A stretch of 6,891 nt of DNA, taken from contig JAHJXP010000199.1 of the NCBI GenBank assembly GCA_018827585.1, positions 1 through 6,891 of the forward strand, given 5' to 3'. The notes beneath the pieces were generated by a model. It saw only the letters and a list, made by a program, of their open reading frames with translations, was not told where the DNA came from and searched no databases. Both the position numbers and the translations under genes were made by a program. This stretch comes from Pseudomonadota bacterium (GTDB taxonomy: Bacteria > Desulfobacterota > Syntrophia > Syntrophales > UBA5619). Positions within the stretch are counted from its first letter, which is position 1, and the number at the start of each line of letters is the position of its first letter. Positions 1 through 5,450 of this stretch are shown here, in pieces.

Positions 1-159
1 AAATTGGAGATAACAGATTGAATCAATGGAACTTTCGGTCATTTTTCAATATGGAAGCGCCAATGGTTGAATTGTCTTTATATTCAATATGATAACAGTT
101 ACTTACTGCAGTCAAGTGGATACCCCCAATAAAATATTTCTGAAGAAGTCCGGTATTTC
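1..159. other. AT-rich upstream region without a gene
   Basis: I see no reading frame with coding character here; stops are frequent in all frames. The stretch is clearly more AT-rich than the genes that follow. The 9-mer TTCAATATG occurs twice (45-53 and 83-91), which could be a regulatory repeat or chance in AT-rich DNA. It probably holds upstream control sequence for the VOC gene or the tail of a neighbouring intergenic region. Confidence 0.4.
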
Positions 160-188
160 TTGACATGCGCTTCCGCTTTTCGTAGATT
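160..188 (+). promoter_or_regulatory. Probable sigma-70-type promoter of the VOC gene
   Basis: A perfect -35 hexamer TTGACA (160-165) is followed after exactly 17 bases by TAGATT (183-188), a 4/6 match to the -10 consensus. Transcription would start near 195, leaving a leader of about 37 bases before the ATG at 232 with the Shine-Dalgarno inside it. Spacing and position fit; the weak -10 limits confidence. Confidence 0.5.
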
Positions 189-218
189 CACCCCGCAAAA
201 CAACTCATTCTTATCCTT

Positions 219-227
219 AAAGGAGGA
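219..227 (+). promoter_or_regulatory. Ribosome binding site fixing the VOC start
   Basis: AAAGGAGGA lies 4 bases before the ATG at 232 (7 bases from the end of GGAG). It is a near-perfect Shine-Dalgarno and excludes the longer in-frame TTG start at 160, which would place the start codon inside the -35 box. Confidence 0.7.
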
Positions 228-231
228 CCCC

Positions 232-621
232 ATGCCGCAAACCTACCGCTTCGACCATCTCCACATTCAGAGCAGAGATCCCAAGGCCGTCGCCCAGTAT
301 TTCCAAACCATGTTCGCTGCGAAAGCGGTCGAAGGCGTCACGTATGACGGAAGACTCAGGATCGATCTGGACCTGAACGGTCTGGTCATCTTCATCTTCA
401 AGATAGAAGCCGAGGAGAACGTGCCGGCCAGCCATCCCGTGCGTCACCTGGGCCTCGACCATTTCGGGCTTTTGGTGGACAACCTGGATGAGGCGGCCGC
501 CGAGTTGAAGAGTCGCGGCGCGGAATTTGTCATGGAACCGCGGACAATCAAGCCCGGCCAGAAGATCGCCTTTATCCGCGGCCCCGAAAATGTCAGGATT
601 GAACTGCTGGAACGAAGCTGA
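232..621 (+). CDS. VOC (glyoxalase/bleomycin-resistance fold) family protein
   Basis: This is a 129-residue protein, the usual size of a single two-module VOC domain. Visible family marks are the opening strand FDHLHI (residues 7-12), the start of the second module at LGLDHFGLLVDNLD (73-86), and the closing strand VRIELLE (121-127). VOC enzymes such as methylmalonyl-CoA epimerase and glyoxalase I bind a divalent metal through His/Glu residues at these positions; candidates here are His9 or His11, His77 and Glu124. The helix DEAAAELKSRGAEF (86-99) is also typical. The substrate cannot be told from sequence: epimerase, lyase, dioxygenase or thiol transferase relatives are all possible, and no neighbour helps. 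It looks cytoplasmic, with no signal peptide or membrane segment. It appears to be a single-gene unit with its own promoter, and a minus-strand transposase relic begins just past its stop codon. Confidence 0.85.
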   Translation: MPQTYRFDHLHIQSRDPKAVAQYFQTMFAAKAVEGVTYDGRLRIDLDLNGLVIFIFKIEAEENVPASHPVRHLGLDHFGLLVDNLDEAAAELKSRGAEFVMEPRTIKPGQKIAFIRGPENVRIELLERS

Positions 622-627
622 TCCGCA

Positions 628-786
628 TCGAAGACAGGCAACTTTTTCGGGATAACCCGCCGGCGATTTGGGCGTGATCACAATGATGGTCTGATCGCAT
701 TTCAGGCCGTCGGTCTGATGGTATTCACTGCTGATACTGCCGCTCAGCCGCGCCCCGTTGCCCCCATGAAATAGAACCAGTCGCGG
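628..786 (-). pseudogene. Relic of an IS4-type (DDE) transposase
   Basis: Read on the minus strand from about 786 down to 628, one frame gives a run containing GLKCDQTI (685-708) and, after a short hydrophobic stretch, GYPEKV (640-657). DDE transposases of the IS4 group carry this arrangement between the second and third catalytic segments: a Gly-x-x-(C/S)-DQTI block, a beta strand, then a YP-(E/K)-K-L-RR block. The frame is closed upstream by TAG (787-789). At about 628 the similarity stops, 7 bases past the VOC stop codon. About 53 codons survive of a gene normally several hundred codons long, so this is a decayed insertion-sequence fragment. The assignment rests on remembered family motifs, and no terminal inverted repeats were found. 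Confidence 0.5.
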
Positions 787-806
787 CTAACGGTCGCCTT
801 TTGCTA

Positions 807-835
807 TTGACATGCCGAGTGACTATACGTATAGT
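807..835 (+). promoter_or_regulatory. Strong promoter of the mazEF-like module
   Basis: TTGACA (807-812), a 17-base spacer, and TATAGT (830-835, 5/6) form a near-consensus sigma-70 promoter. Transcription should start near 842, so the leader is only about 16 bases and consists almost entirely of the Shine-Dalgarno AAAGGAGG (844-851) ahead of the ATG at 858. Confidence 0.75.
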
Positions 836-840
836 ATACG
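822..840 (+). promoter_or_regulatory. Palindromic operator overlapping the -10 box
   Basis: ACTATACGTATAGT (822-835) is a perfect 14-base palindrome. An overlapping 13-base near-palindrome (828-840, arms CGTATA/TATACG around a central G) follows. The -10 box lies inside both. Type II antitoxins with a ribbon-helix-helix fold usually bind paired palindromes over their own promoter, so this is the likely site of autorepression by the antitoxin alone or with its toxin. The symmetry is seen directly; the binding is inferred. Confidence 0.6.
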
Positions 841-857
841 TGTAAAGGAGGTATGCC

Positions 858-1088
858 ATGCAGAAGAAACTAACCATAACCATTGATGAAGAGGTCTATG
901 ATGGTCTCCACAAGACCATCGGCCCCGGAAAAATCAGTAGATTTGTTCAGGAAATAGTCCGCCCACACGTAGTGCGCCCCAATCTCGAGGAGGCCTATGC
1001 TGAAATGGCCAAGGACAAGAAGCGGGAAAAGGAAGCCGCCGAGTGGGCTGAGATTACCTTTAAGGATGTGGCTCATGAAACGGCGTGA
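858..1088 (+). CDS. Ribbon-helix-helix antitoxin of a MazEF-like module
   Basis: This is a 76-residue antitoxin. Residues 4-12 (KLTITIDEE) form the DNA-binding beta strand and residues 13-38 (VYDGLHKTI...ISRFVQEIVRPHV) the two helices of a ribbon-helix-helix domain. The highly charged remainder (KDKKREKEAAEWAE, about 52-65) is the probable flexible toxin-binding tail. It should neutralise the endoribonuclease encoded directly downstream and repress its own promoter. The start is fixed by AAAGGAGG seven bases upstream (844-851 then ATG 858). An out-of-frame ATG at 853 is too close to the Shine-Dalgarno to compete. Its last 14 bases overlap the toxin gene, an arrangement that couples translation of the pair. 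It could equally be called MazE-like or a generic RHH antitoxin. Confidence 0.8.
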   Translation: MQKKLTITIDEEVYDGLHKTIGPGKISRFVQEIVRPHVVRPNLEEAYAEMAKDKKREKEAAEWAEITFKDVAHETA

Positions 1089-1398
1089 GGTCTGGTGGGT
1101 CAATTTTGACCCTTCTGTTGGTGAGGAGATCAAGAAGAAGCGTCCTGCCGTCATCGTCAGCAATGACGCATCAAACAAGTTTCTCAATCGAGTTCAGGTT
1201 GTCCCTCTGACCAGCAAGACAGACCGCCTCTATCCTAGTGAGGCGCTTGTGGTTTTCGATGGTAAAGAGAGCAAGGCCATGGCGGATCAATTGGCAACCG
1301 TCAGTAAATCACGACTCTTTCAGCGCGTAGGCATTCTTTCTCAGAATGATATGGCGAAGATAGTGGAGGCCATAAAGGTACAACTGGATATTTATTAA
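1075..1398 (+). CDS. mazF: MazF/PemK-family mRNA endoribonuclease toxin
   Basis: This 107-residue toxin is close to the usual 105-120 residues of the family. It opens with REVWWVNFDPSVGEE (4-18), the beta1-beta2 loop that binds RNA. KKKRPAVIVSN (20-30) follows, carrying the conserved Arg23 of the active site, then VVPLTS (42-47) with Thr46. QLATVSKSRL (72-81) is the usual third conserved segment. In E. coli MazF an Arg and a Thr at the matching positions carry out sequence-specific cleavage of single-stranded mRNA. The start at 1075 is chosen because AAGGA (1062-1066) lies 8 bases upstream and because it yields a family-standard N-terminus; a longer frame from 997 would add antitoxin-overlapping sequence with no homology. 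Nothing conserved is missing, so the toxin appears functional. It converges tail-to-tail with the abfD-like gene, 97 bases apart. Confidence 0.9.
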   Translation: MKRREVWWVNFDPSVGEEIKKKRPAVIVSNDASNKFLNRVQVVPLTSKTDRLYPSEALVVFDGKESKAMADQLATVSKSRLFQRVGILSQNDMAKIVEAIKVQLDIY

Positions 1399-1495
1399 AA
1401 TATAAAGGGCGCGACTCCACGCTCTCGCCTGCCTCGCTGTCCGACTAACCCAGTGTTTACGAAGATTGCAAACCGCATTTTTCAGGACTGACTCT
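1399..1495. other. Convergent intergenic gap
   Basis: This 97-base gap lies between the toxin (+) and the dehydratase (-). I found no clear stem followed by a T-run in either direction, so no intrinsic terminator is called. Termination here may be Rho-dependent, or the two transcripts may read into each other. Confidence 0.4.
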
Positions 1496-2962
1496 TTAGG
1501 TGCGCCCCCTGCCTGGTCCCGGCGGTATCCCGGCGAGGGCCTTGGCCAGTTTCACCTTTTTCTCCAGATTCCCCTCCCGGAAAATCATCACCCGCTGGGC
1601 CTGCGGGGAGCCGGCGCCGTGCATGGACTCCACCAACGCCGTGCCTCCGGTCATGCTCTCGATCAACCGGCCGATCCGGATGCGCTCTTCGGTGGGGATG
1701 CCGGCCGCGCCGGAGAAGTACTTCTCCACCAGATGCCCCACCTCTTCGCTCTTGAGATCGTATTCGCTGGGCATGGTCGCCAGAAATCCGCCTGCCAGAT
1801 CGGCGGCCAGGCGGGCCACTTCGAAATGAAAACGGGTGACATTGTGCTTGCCCACATTTGCCAGCATGGTGTCGACCATATAGGCCCCCGAAGGGGTGGG
1901 CCAGCCTTCCGCCGCGCAGGCGATGGAAGAGCTGTAAAGGGTTTCGCCCAGATGGATCATCTCGGTCACCTTGTCCCGCACATGGGAGGCCTTGGCCGTG
2001 CCCTGAATCTGGGTCAGATAGGCCACCGCTCCGGTCAGGACGTCTATCAGGCCCGTTTTGCAGCCGCCGTAATTGGCCCGGTGGTGGGCGGCGAAACGAT
2101 AGACCAGGGGGTTTGTAAATTCCGTCTCCCCGTTCATGAACACCCGGTCCCAGGGCACGAAGACATTTTCGAAGGCGATGACCGCCTCGCCGCCGACGCC
2201 GCCGAAAAGGGGGTTTCCGGAATCGATCCGTTCCCTGTTGTCCTTGCGGTCGTCATTGGCCTGGCGGCCGAAGATCATGGTCACCCCGGGGGCGTCGGCC
2301 GGTACGGCGCACACCAGGGCGTAGTCTCTGGATTTCTCATCCATCGCCGTGGTCGGCATGATCAGGATCTCGTGGGAATTGACCCCGCCGGTCATGTGCA
2401 GCTTGGCCCCACGGATGACCAGGCCGTCCTGACGGCGTTCGACGATGCGGAGATATTGGTCCGGATCGACCTGCTCGGCCGGGCCTTTGGCGCGGTCCCC
2501 TTTGGGATCGGTCATTGCCCCGACCACCATCAGATTTTCCTCTTGAATTGAGACCAGCCACTTCTTGAACCGCGCGAAATAATCCGTGCCGCATTTTTGG
2601 TCAATTTCGTACGTCACCGAGTAGACGGCGTTAATGCCGTCCAGCCCCACGCAGCGCTGGAAGCAGGACCCGGTCTTCTGCCCCAGGACGCGCAGCAATT
2701 TGACTTTTTTTATCAGATCCACCGTATTCTGGTGGACATGGGTAAAACGGCTGATGGTCTTGCCGGTCAAAGAGGAGACGGCCGTGGCGAGGTCTCTATA
2801 TTCCGGGTCGTTGGCCAGGGCGTAGGTCAGGGCTGCGGCCCGGACATGCGGGGCCGTAGCCGGATGGCGGGTCACATCCTTTATCCTTTTCCCCTTGTAA
2901 TAGACCGCATGGTTCAATTTCCGCAGACTTTTCAAGTAATCCTGGGCTGTTTTCATCTTCAT
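1496..2962 (-). CDS. abfD: 4-hydroxybutyryl-CoA dehydratase / vinylacetyl-CoA isomerase
   Basis: This is a 488-residue flavoprotein of the 4-hydroxyphenylacetate 3-hydroxylase superfamily, which includes the [4Fe-4S]/FAD enzyme that dehydrates 4-hydroxybutyryl-CoA to crotonyl-CoA and isomerises vinylacetyl-CoA. The length matches the Clostridium aminobutyricum enzyme (about 490). All four cluster ligands known for that enzyme have counterparts: Cys100 and Cys104 (SCFQRC), His294 and Cys301 (HRANYGGC). Thr191 (HMTGG), Glu259 (GGEAV), Tyr298 and Glu445 (ESMHGAGSPQAQR) match other active-site positions as I recall them. AMTDPKGDR (149-157) is a family signature. The start is supported by AAGGAG (complement of 2970-2975) 7 bases before ATG. 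The C-terminus ends in a short PGPGRGRT extension. Upstream lies a decayed alcohol dehydrogenase relic, hinting at a lost 4-hydroxybutyrate operon. Roles in aminobutyrate/succinate fermentation or in CO2 fixation cannot be separated; a paralogue with another CoA substrate is possible. Confidence 0.9.
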   Translation of the reverse strand: MKMKTAQDYLKSLRKLNHAVYYKGKRIKDVTRHPATAPHVRAAALTYALANDPEYRDLATAVSSLTGKTISRFTHVHQNTVDLIKKVKLLRVLGQKTGSCFQRCVGLDGINAVYSVTYEIDQKCGTDYFARFKKWLVSIQEENLMVVGAMTDPKGDRAKGPAEQVDPDQYLRIVERRQDGLVIRGAKLHMTGGVNSHEILIMPTTAMDEKSRDYALVCAVPADAPGVTMIFGRQANDDRKDNRERIDSGNPLFGGVGGEAVIAFENVFVPWDRVFMNGETEFTNPLVYRFAAHHRANYGGCKTGLIDVLTGAVAYLTQIQGTAKASHVRDKVTEMIHLGETLYSSSIACAAEGWPTPSGAYMVDTMLANVGKHNVTRFHFEVARLAADLAGGFLATMPSEYDLKSEEVGHLVEKYFSGAAGIPTEERIRIGRLIESMTGGTALVESMHGAGSPQAQRVMIFREGNLEKKVKLAKALAGIPPGPGRGRT

Positions 2963-3022
2963 GATCAGACTCCTTGTCGGGCGTTGTGCAGTTTGGTCCG
3001 CTTGCGAAGCCGTTATTTATAC

Positions 3023-3051
3023 ATCATATTTCGCAATATCCACATTTACAA
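3023..3051 (-). promoter_or_regulatory. Probable promoter of the dehydratase gene
   Basis: On the minus strand TTGTAA (3051-3046, 4/6) and TATGAT (3028-3023, 5/6) are separated by exactly 17 bases in the only AT-rich patch upstream of the gene. Transcription would begin near 3016, giving a leader of about 54 bases. The -35 box coincides with the stop codon of the dehydrogenase relic. Confidence 0.4.
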
Positions 3052-3209
3052 AGCGTTTCGATAGATGCGCGCGGCGCCTATCAGGATAATTCTCCGGGGG
3101 GTATCGGCCGGCCGCCTTGATCACCCCCTGAGCCATCCCCGGAATGGCCTCTTCCGGAACCTCCATATCCCGCAGCTGATCGGCATGTCTCTCCGATGTT
3201 TCTGGCAAA
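3046..3209 (-). pseudogene. Frameshifted C-terminal relic of an iron-containing alcohol dehydrogenase
   Basis: No single frame is a plausible gene, but three minus-strand frames read in order resemble the end of a group III (Fe-dependent) alcohol dehydrogenase. First comes FARNIG (3209-3192), then RDMEVPEEAIPGMAQG followed by KAAGRY, then, past a run of six G on the + strand (3096-3101), RRIILIGAARIYRNAL and a TAA stop (3048-3046). In the family the C-terminus runs 'RDIGIP..L..LGV.EE.IP.MA..A....L..NPR.IT.EDA..IYR.AL', so order, spacing and final stop agree. The upstream nine-tenths of the gene is absent; a TGA interrupts the middle frame at 3227-3229 and cobK ends at 3288. 4-hydroxybutyrate dehydrogenase belongs to this family and is the metabolic partner of the enzyme encoded just downstream. 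Family assignment is by eye and moderately secure; the substrate is a guess. Confidence 0.5.
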
Positions 3210-3287
3210 TGAGGGGATTGTTGCCATCATGGATTTTATGAATCGGGCTGTCAAGGGTTTTCCTGCACGCCGCGAAACATCCTTATT

Positions 3288-4217
3288 TCAGGTTGCCGAC
3301 TGCCGCCGGGTGGAACCCTCCGCGCTGCCCGGCGGGACAAGCGCCTGCAGGGCGGCGATGAGGGCGGTCGGGCGTTCGAAGGCGGGGCCGCCGGCGGGGA
3401 TTTCCGGCCGCCGGATGACGACGACGGCGCAGTTTTCCATGCGGGCCGCGGCGAGCTTGGCGTCGAGGCCGCCGGCCCGGCCGCTCTCCTTGGTGACGAT
3501 GACGCCGATCCCGAAGCGCCGGATGGCGGCGAGGTTCTCCTCCATTGAAAAAGGCCCGCGTCCGGCGATGACACGCTCCTCCGGGATGCCCGCCTCGCGG
3601 CAGGCGGCGAGCGATTCCGACGCGTCCAGGACGCGGACGGCAAGCGGAACGCCGGTCCGGCGGGCGGCCTTAGCGTAGGGGGCGAGGTTCCGGGAGCCGG
3701 TGGTCAAGAGGACCGGGCGGCCCATGGCGAAGGCCATTTCCGCGGCTTCGGCGTGATCGGCGGCGAAATGGACGGGGCTTCCCGCAGCTTCCGCGCGGTC
3801 GGCGCCGGTTCCGGCGGGATTTTCCGCGGGGGAGACGGGACGGCTTTTGTCGAGGACGGGCGCCGCGCCGTTTGCATGAGGGTCGTCGAAGGGCGGACCG
3901 CTTTCCGGGGGCAGCGCCTCCGGCCGCCGGAAGACGAGGCAGGGGATTCCCAGGCGCCGGGCCGCGCTGTACGCGGCCGCATGGGCGGAGACGGCATAGG
4001 GGTGGGCGGCGTCCACGATCGCCCGGATGCCCGTTTTCTTTCCCAGCGCGACCATTCCCTCTTCGTCGAGGCGTCCCGCCCGCCGGGAGATCCGGGGATG
4101 CGCCTCGATCGCCAGCGGCGCTGCCGTCGCCGTCGAGACGAGGAGATCGTATCCCGCCGCGGCGAGGCCGGCGGCGAGGGGGGCCGTTTCGCTCGTCCCG
4201 CCGATCAGCAGGATCAT
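3288..4217 (-). CDS. cobK: Precorrin-6A (or cobalt-precorrin-6A) reductase
   Basis: This enzyme reduces the macrocycle of (cobalt-)precorrin-6A with NAD(P)H in corrin-ring synthesis. Numbered from the ATG at 4217 (309 residues), it shows MILLIGGTSE (1-10, nucleotide-binding loop), IVDAAHPYA (67-75), LTTGSRNL (171-178), IAGRGPFS (217-224), VTKESG (241-246) and VVVIRRP (265-271), the standard CobK/CbiJ series. The start at 4217 is preferred over the ATG at 4247 because ATGA overlaps the cobJ stop by 4 bases and GAGGG lies a few bases upstream, a classic coupled junction. Family members are near 250 residues. The excess here comes from a Pro/Ala/Gly/Asp-rich, poorly conserved insert at about 101-148, between the two lobes, and a short loose tail (PPGSAEGSTRRQSAT). 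The gene is visibly GC-rich. CobK (aerobic) and CbiJ (anaerobic) cannot be separated by sequence alone; the anaerobic route is likelier if the host is an anaerobe. Confidence 0.88.
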   Translation of the reverse strand: MILLIGGTSETAPLAAGLAAAGYDLLVSTATAAPLAIEAHPRISRRAGRLDEEGMVALGKKTGIRAIVDAAHPYAVSAHAAAYSAARRLGIPCLVFRRPEALPPESGPPFDDPHANGAAPVLDKSRPVSPAENPAGTGADRAEAAGSPVHFAADHAEAAEMAFAMGRPVLLTTGSRNLAPYAKAARRTGVPLAVRVLDASESLAACREAGIPEERVIAGRGPFSMEENLAAIRRFGIGVIVTKESGRAGGLDAKLAAARMENCAVVVIRRPEIPAGGPAFERPTALIAALQALVPPGSAEGSTRRQSAT

Positions 4218-4987
4218 ACCCCGTACCCTCTGGGCGTCACGAACCATTCCGCGATCCGCCGGGAGGAGCGGTTACCGATGATCACGACGCTCCGCATGGA
4301 GATCGGCATTTCAAGGAAATGGTCCAGGTCGGAAAGAAGGATATGCTCCTTCGGCAAGCCCACCGCCGTTCCCACGCCCACGGGGGTCGTTCCGGGGCGG
4401 TGGCGGCGAAAGATCGTCGCCGCCTCGTCAAGCTGCCGGGTGCGTTTCTGCGAGCGGGGGTTGTAGATCGCGACGACCAGATCGGCGGCCGCGACGGCCT
4501 CCAGCCGCTCGCGGATCGTCTCCCAGGGGACGAGGAGGTCGCTCAGGCTCAGCGCCGCGAAGTCGCACATCAGCGGCGCCCCGAGGCGCGCCGCCAGGGC
4601 GTTCGCGGCCGAGACGCCCGGCACGATTTCGATCGGAACGGCGATCCCCTCGGCGGCGGCGAGCTCCAGGACGAGGCCGGCCATCCCGTAGACGCCCGGA
4701 TCGCCGGAGGAGACGAGGGCAACGGTCCGGCCCGCCTTCGCTCGGTCCAATGCCATCCGGCAGCGCTCCACCTCTTGGGTCATCCCCGTGGCGATCATTT
4801 CCTTCCCCGCCGTGATGTCCGCAACGTGTTCCACGTAGCGGGTGTAGCCCACGACGCAATCGCTTGCCCCGATCGCCTCCTCGGCGCGGCGGGTCCGATC
4901 TAACGGCCCTCCGGGGCCGATTCCGACCACGAAAAGCCTTCCCGGGCCAGCGCGATCGTGATCCCGTTGAACGTTTTCTTTCGACAA
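4214..4987 (-). CDS. cobJ: Precorrin-3B C17-methyltransferase (ring contraction)
   Basis: This SAM-dependent tetrapyrrole methyltransferase methylates C17 and contracts the ring of (cobalt-)precorrin-3B. Numbered from a TTG at 4987 (257 residues) it shows LFVVGIGPGG (18-27), SSGDPGVYG (93-101), the SAM-loop segment VPGVSAANA (122-130), and CDFAALSLSDLLVPW (141-155), which is diagnostic of CobJ/CbiH. VAIYNPRS (172-179) and SVVIIGN (233-239) close the domain. The TTG start is chosen because AAGGAGGA (complement of 4998-5005) sits 10 bases before it and residues up to the core are then family-like. An in-frame ATG at 5047 would add 20 residues but lies in the loop of a strong hairpin without a good Shine-Dalgarno. 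Its stop overlaps the cobK start (ATGA). Other corrin genes are not beside it in this window, so the pair is detached from a complete cluster or from one continuing elsewhere. Confidence 0.88.
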   Translation of the reverse strand: MSKENVQRDHDRAGPGRLFVVGIGPGGPLDRTRRAEEAIGASDCVVGYTRYVEHVADITAGKEMIATGMTQEVERCRMALDRAKAGRTVALVSSGDPGVYGMAGLVLELAAAEGIAVPIEIVPGVSAANALAARLGAPLMCDFAALSLSDLLVPWETIRERLEAVAAADLVVAIYNPRSQKRTRQLDEAATIFRRHRPGTTPVGVGTAVGLPKEHILLSDLDHFLEMPISMRSVVIIGNRSSRRIAEWFVTPRGYGV

Positions 4988-5005
4988 ATGAATCGGGTCC
5001 TCCTT
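4987..5005. repeat. 19-bp direct repeat, copy 1 (cobJ ribosome-binding region)
   Basis: AATGAATCGGGTCCTCCTT is identical to 5727-5745 and in the same orientation. On the minus strand this copy is the cobJ Shine-Dalgarno and spacer up to the TTG start. Bases on either side of the two copies differ, so the identity ends sharply. Confidence 0.85.
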
Positions 5006-5035
5006 CTGATTGATAAGGCCGCCGATGGCCTTTCT

Positions 5036-5063
5036 GCCGCCGGGCATTGCTTCCCGGTGCGGC
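5036..5063 (-). promoter_or_regulatory. Stable hairpin in the cobJ leader
   Basis: GCCG and CCGGG pair with CCCGG and CGGC across a two-base bulge, closing an 8-base loop. A second stem (AAGGCC/GGCCTT) lies just downstream, immediately before the cobJ Shine-Dalgarno. Neither is followed by a T-run, so they are not intrinsic terminators. They may control access to the cobJ ribosome-binding site. I could not establish a cobalamin riboswitch; only a GGGAGAC-like fragment (complement of about 5068-5075) faintly recalls its B12 box. Confidence 0.4.
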
Positions 5064-5124
5064 GATCCGTCTCCCGTATGCTTTCTTTACTTGATCGGTT
5101 GACCTTTCCCTTCTCAATGTCACG

Positions 5125-5152
5125 AGTACATGATAAATCTTTTTTACGTCAA
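5125..5152 (-). promoter_or_regulatory. Possible promoter of cobJ-cobK
   Basis: On the minus strand TTGACG (5152-5147, 5/6) is followed after 16 bases by TGTACT (5130-5125, 4/6). It would give a leader of roughly 130 bases containing the two hairpins. It diverges from the vapB promoter about 20 bases away. The weak -10 keeps confidence low. Confidence 0.3.
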
Positions 5153-5170
5153 GAGAATTTTCGTGATGCC

Positions 5171-5198
5171 TTGATATCACACTGCATGATGCTATGAT
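5171..5198 (+). promoter_or_regulatory. Promoter of the VapBC-like module, apparently leaderless
   Basis: TTGATA (5171-5176) and TATGAT (5193-5198) are separated by 16 bases. Transcription should start at or next to the antitoxin ATG (5205), and no Shine-Dalgarno is present before it, so the mRNA is probably leaderless. Small palindromes TGATATCA (5172-5179) and GCATGATGC (5184-5192) lie between and over the boxes and are candidate operators for the antitoxin. Confidence 0.5.
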
Positions 5199-5204
5199 GA
5201 TGCC

Positions 5205-5450
5205 ATGAGAACGACACTGACCATAGACGACGATGTTCTGGACAAGGCGAAAGCTGTTGCGGCAAAACTCCGTGCGCCTTTTCGCCACGTGGTGAATGAA
5301 GCGTTGCGTACCGGGTTGCAGGCCGTTGAGGATGCCGCGCGAAACCGACCCTATCGCACCCGCCCTCACAAGATGGGGCTGAAAGCCGGGAGGAATCTGG
5401 ACAACATCCAGGCGCTCCTGTCGCAGATCGAAGGGGAGGATCACCGGTGA
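5205..5450 (+). CDS. vapB: VapB-type antitoxin (ribbon-helix-helix)
   Basis: This is an 81-residue protein. MRTTLTIDDDVLDKA (1-15) is the beta strand and first helix, and AAKLRAPFRHVVNEALRTGL (19-38) the turn and second helix, of a ribbon-helix-helix DNA-binding domain. This N-terminus is very common in VapB antitoxins paired with PIN toxins. The basic middle (NRPYRTRPHKMGLKAG, 47-62) and the C-terminal helix NLDNIQALLSQIEGE should embrace and inhibit the toxin. The stop codon overlaps the toxin's GTG start by 4 bases (GTGA), giving tight translational coupling. Expression is probably from a leaderless transcript. The antitoxin looks complete, in contrast to its toxin. Confidence 0.82.
   Translation: MRTTLTIDDDVLDKAKAVAAKLRAPFRHVVNEALRTGLQAVEDAARNRPYRTRPHKMGLKAGRNLDNIQALLSQIEGEDHR

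Noticed and set aside
45..91. TTCAATATG repeated twice, as a CRISPR-like or iteron signal
   Set aside because: Only two 9-base copies in AT-rich DNA, with no regular spacing or further copies.
217..681. Minus-strand frame of 154 codons opposite the VOC gene
   Set aside because: Only its first part (down to about 628) resembles a transposase; the rest is antisense to the VOC gene. I kept only the relic.
1466..2551. Long + strand open frame of about 360 codons
   Set aside because: It is the antisense shadow of the dehydratase gene; its His/Gly/Arg-rich, domain-free translation is typical of the opposite strand of GC-rich coding DNA.
3017..3208. Intact small gene of 63 codons upstream of the dehydratase
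   Set aside because: The TTG start has no good Shine-Dalgarno, and the sequence makes better sense as one of three frames of a broken alcohol dehydrogenase.
3753..4903. Long + strand frames opposite cobJ and cobK
   Set aside because: Their Arg/Gly/Pro-rich composition and complete overlap with two well-recognised enzymes mark them as shadows.
4988..5204. Cobalamin riboswitch upstream of cobJ
   Set aside because: The expected GCCACTG core and the full conserved series could not be found on the minus strand; only a GGGAGAC-like fragment and generic hairpins are present.
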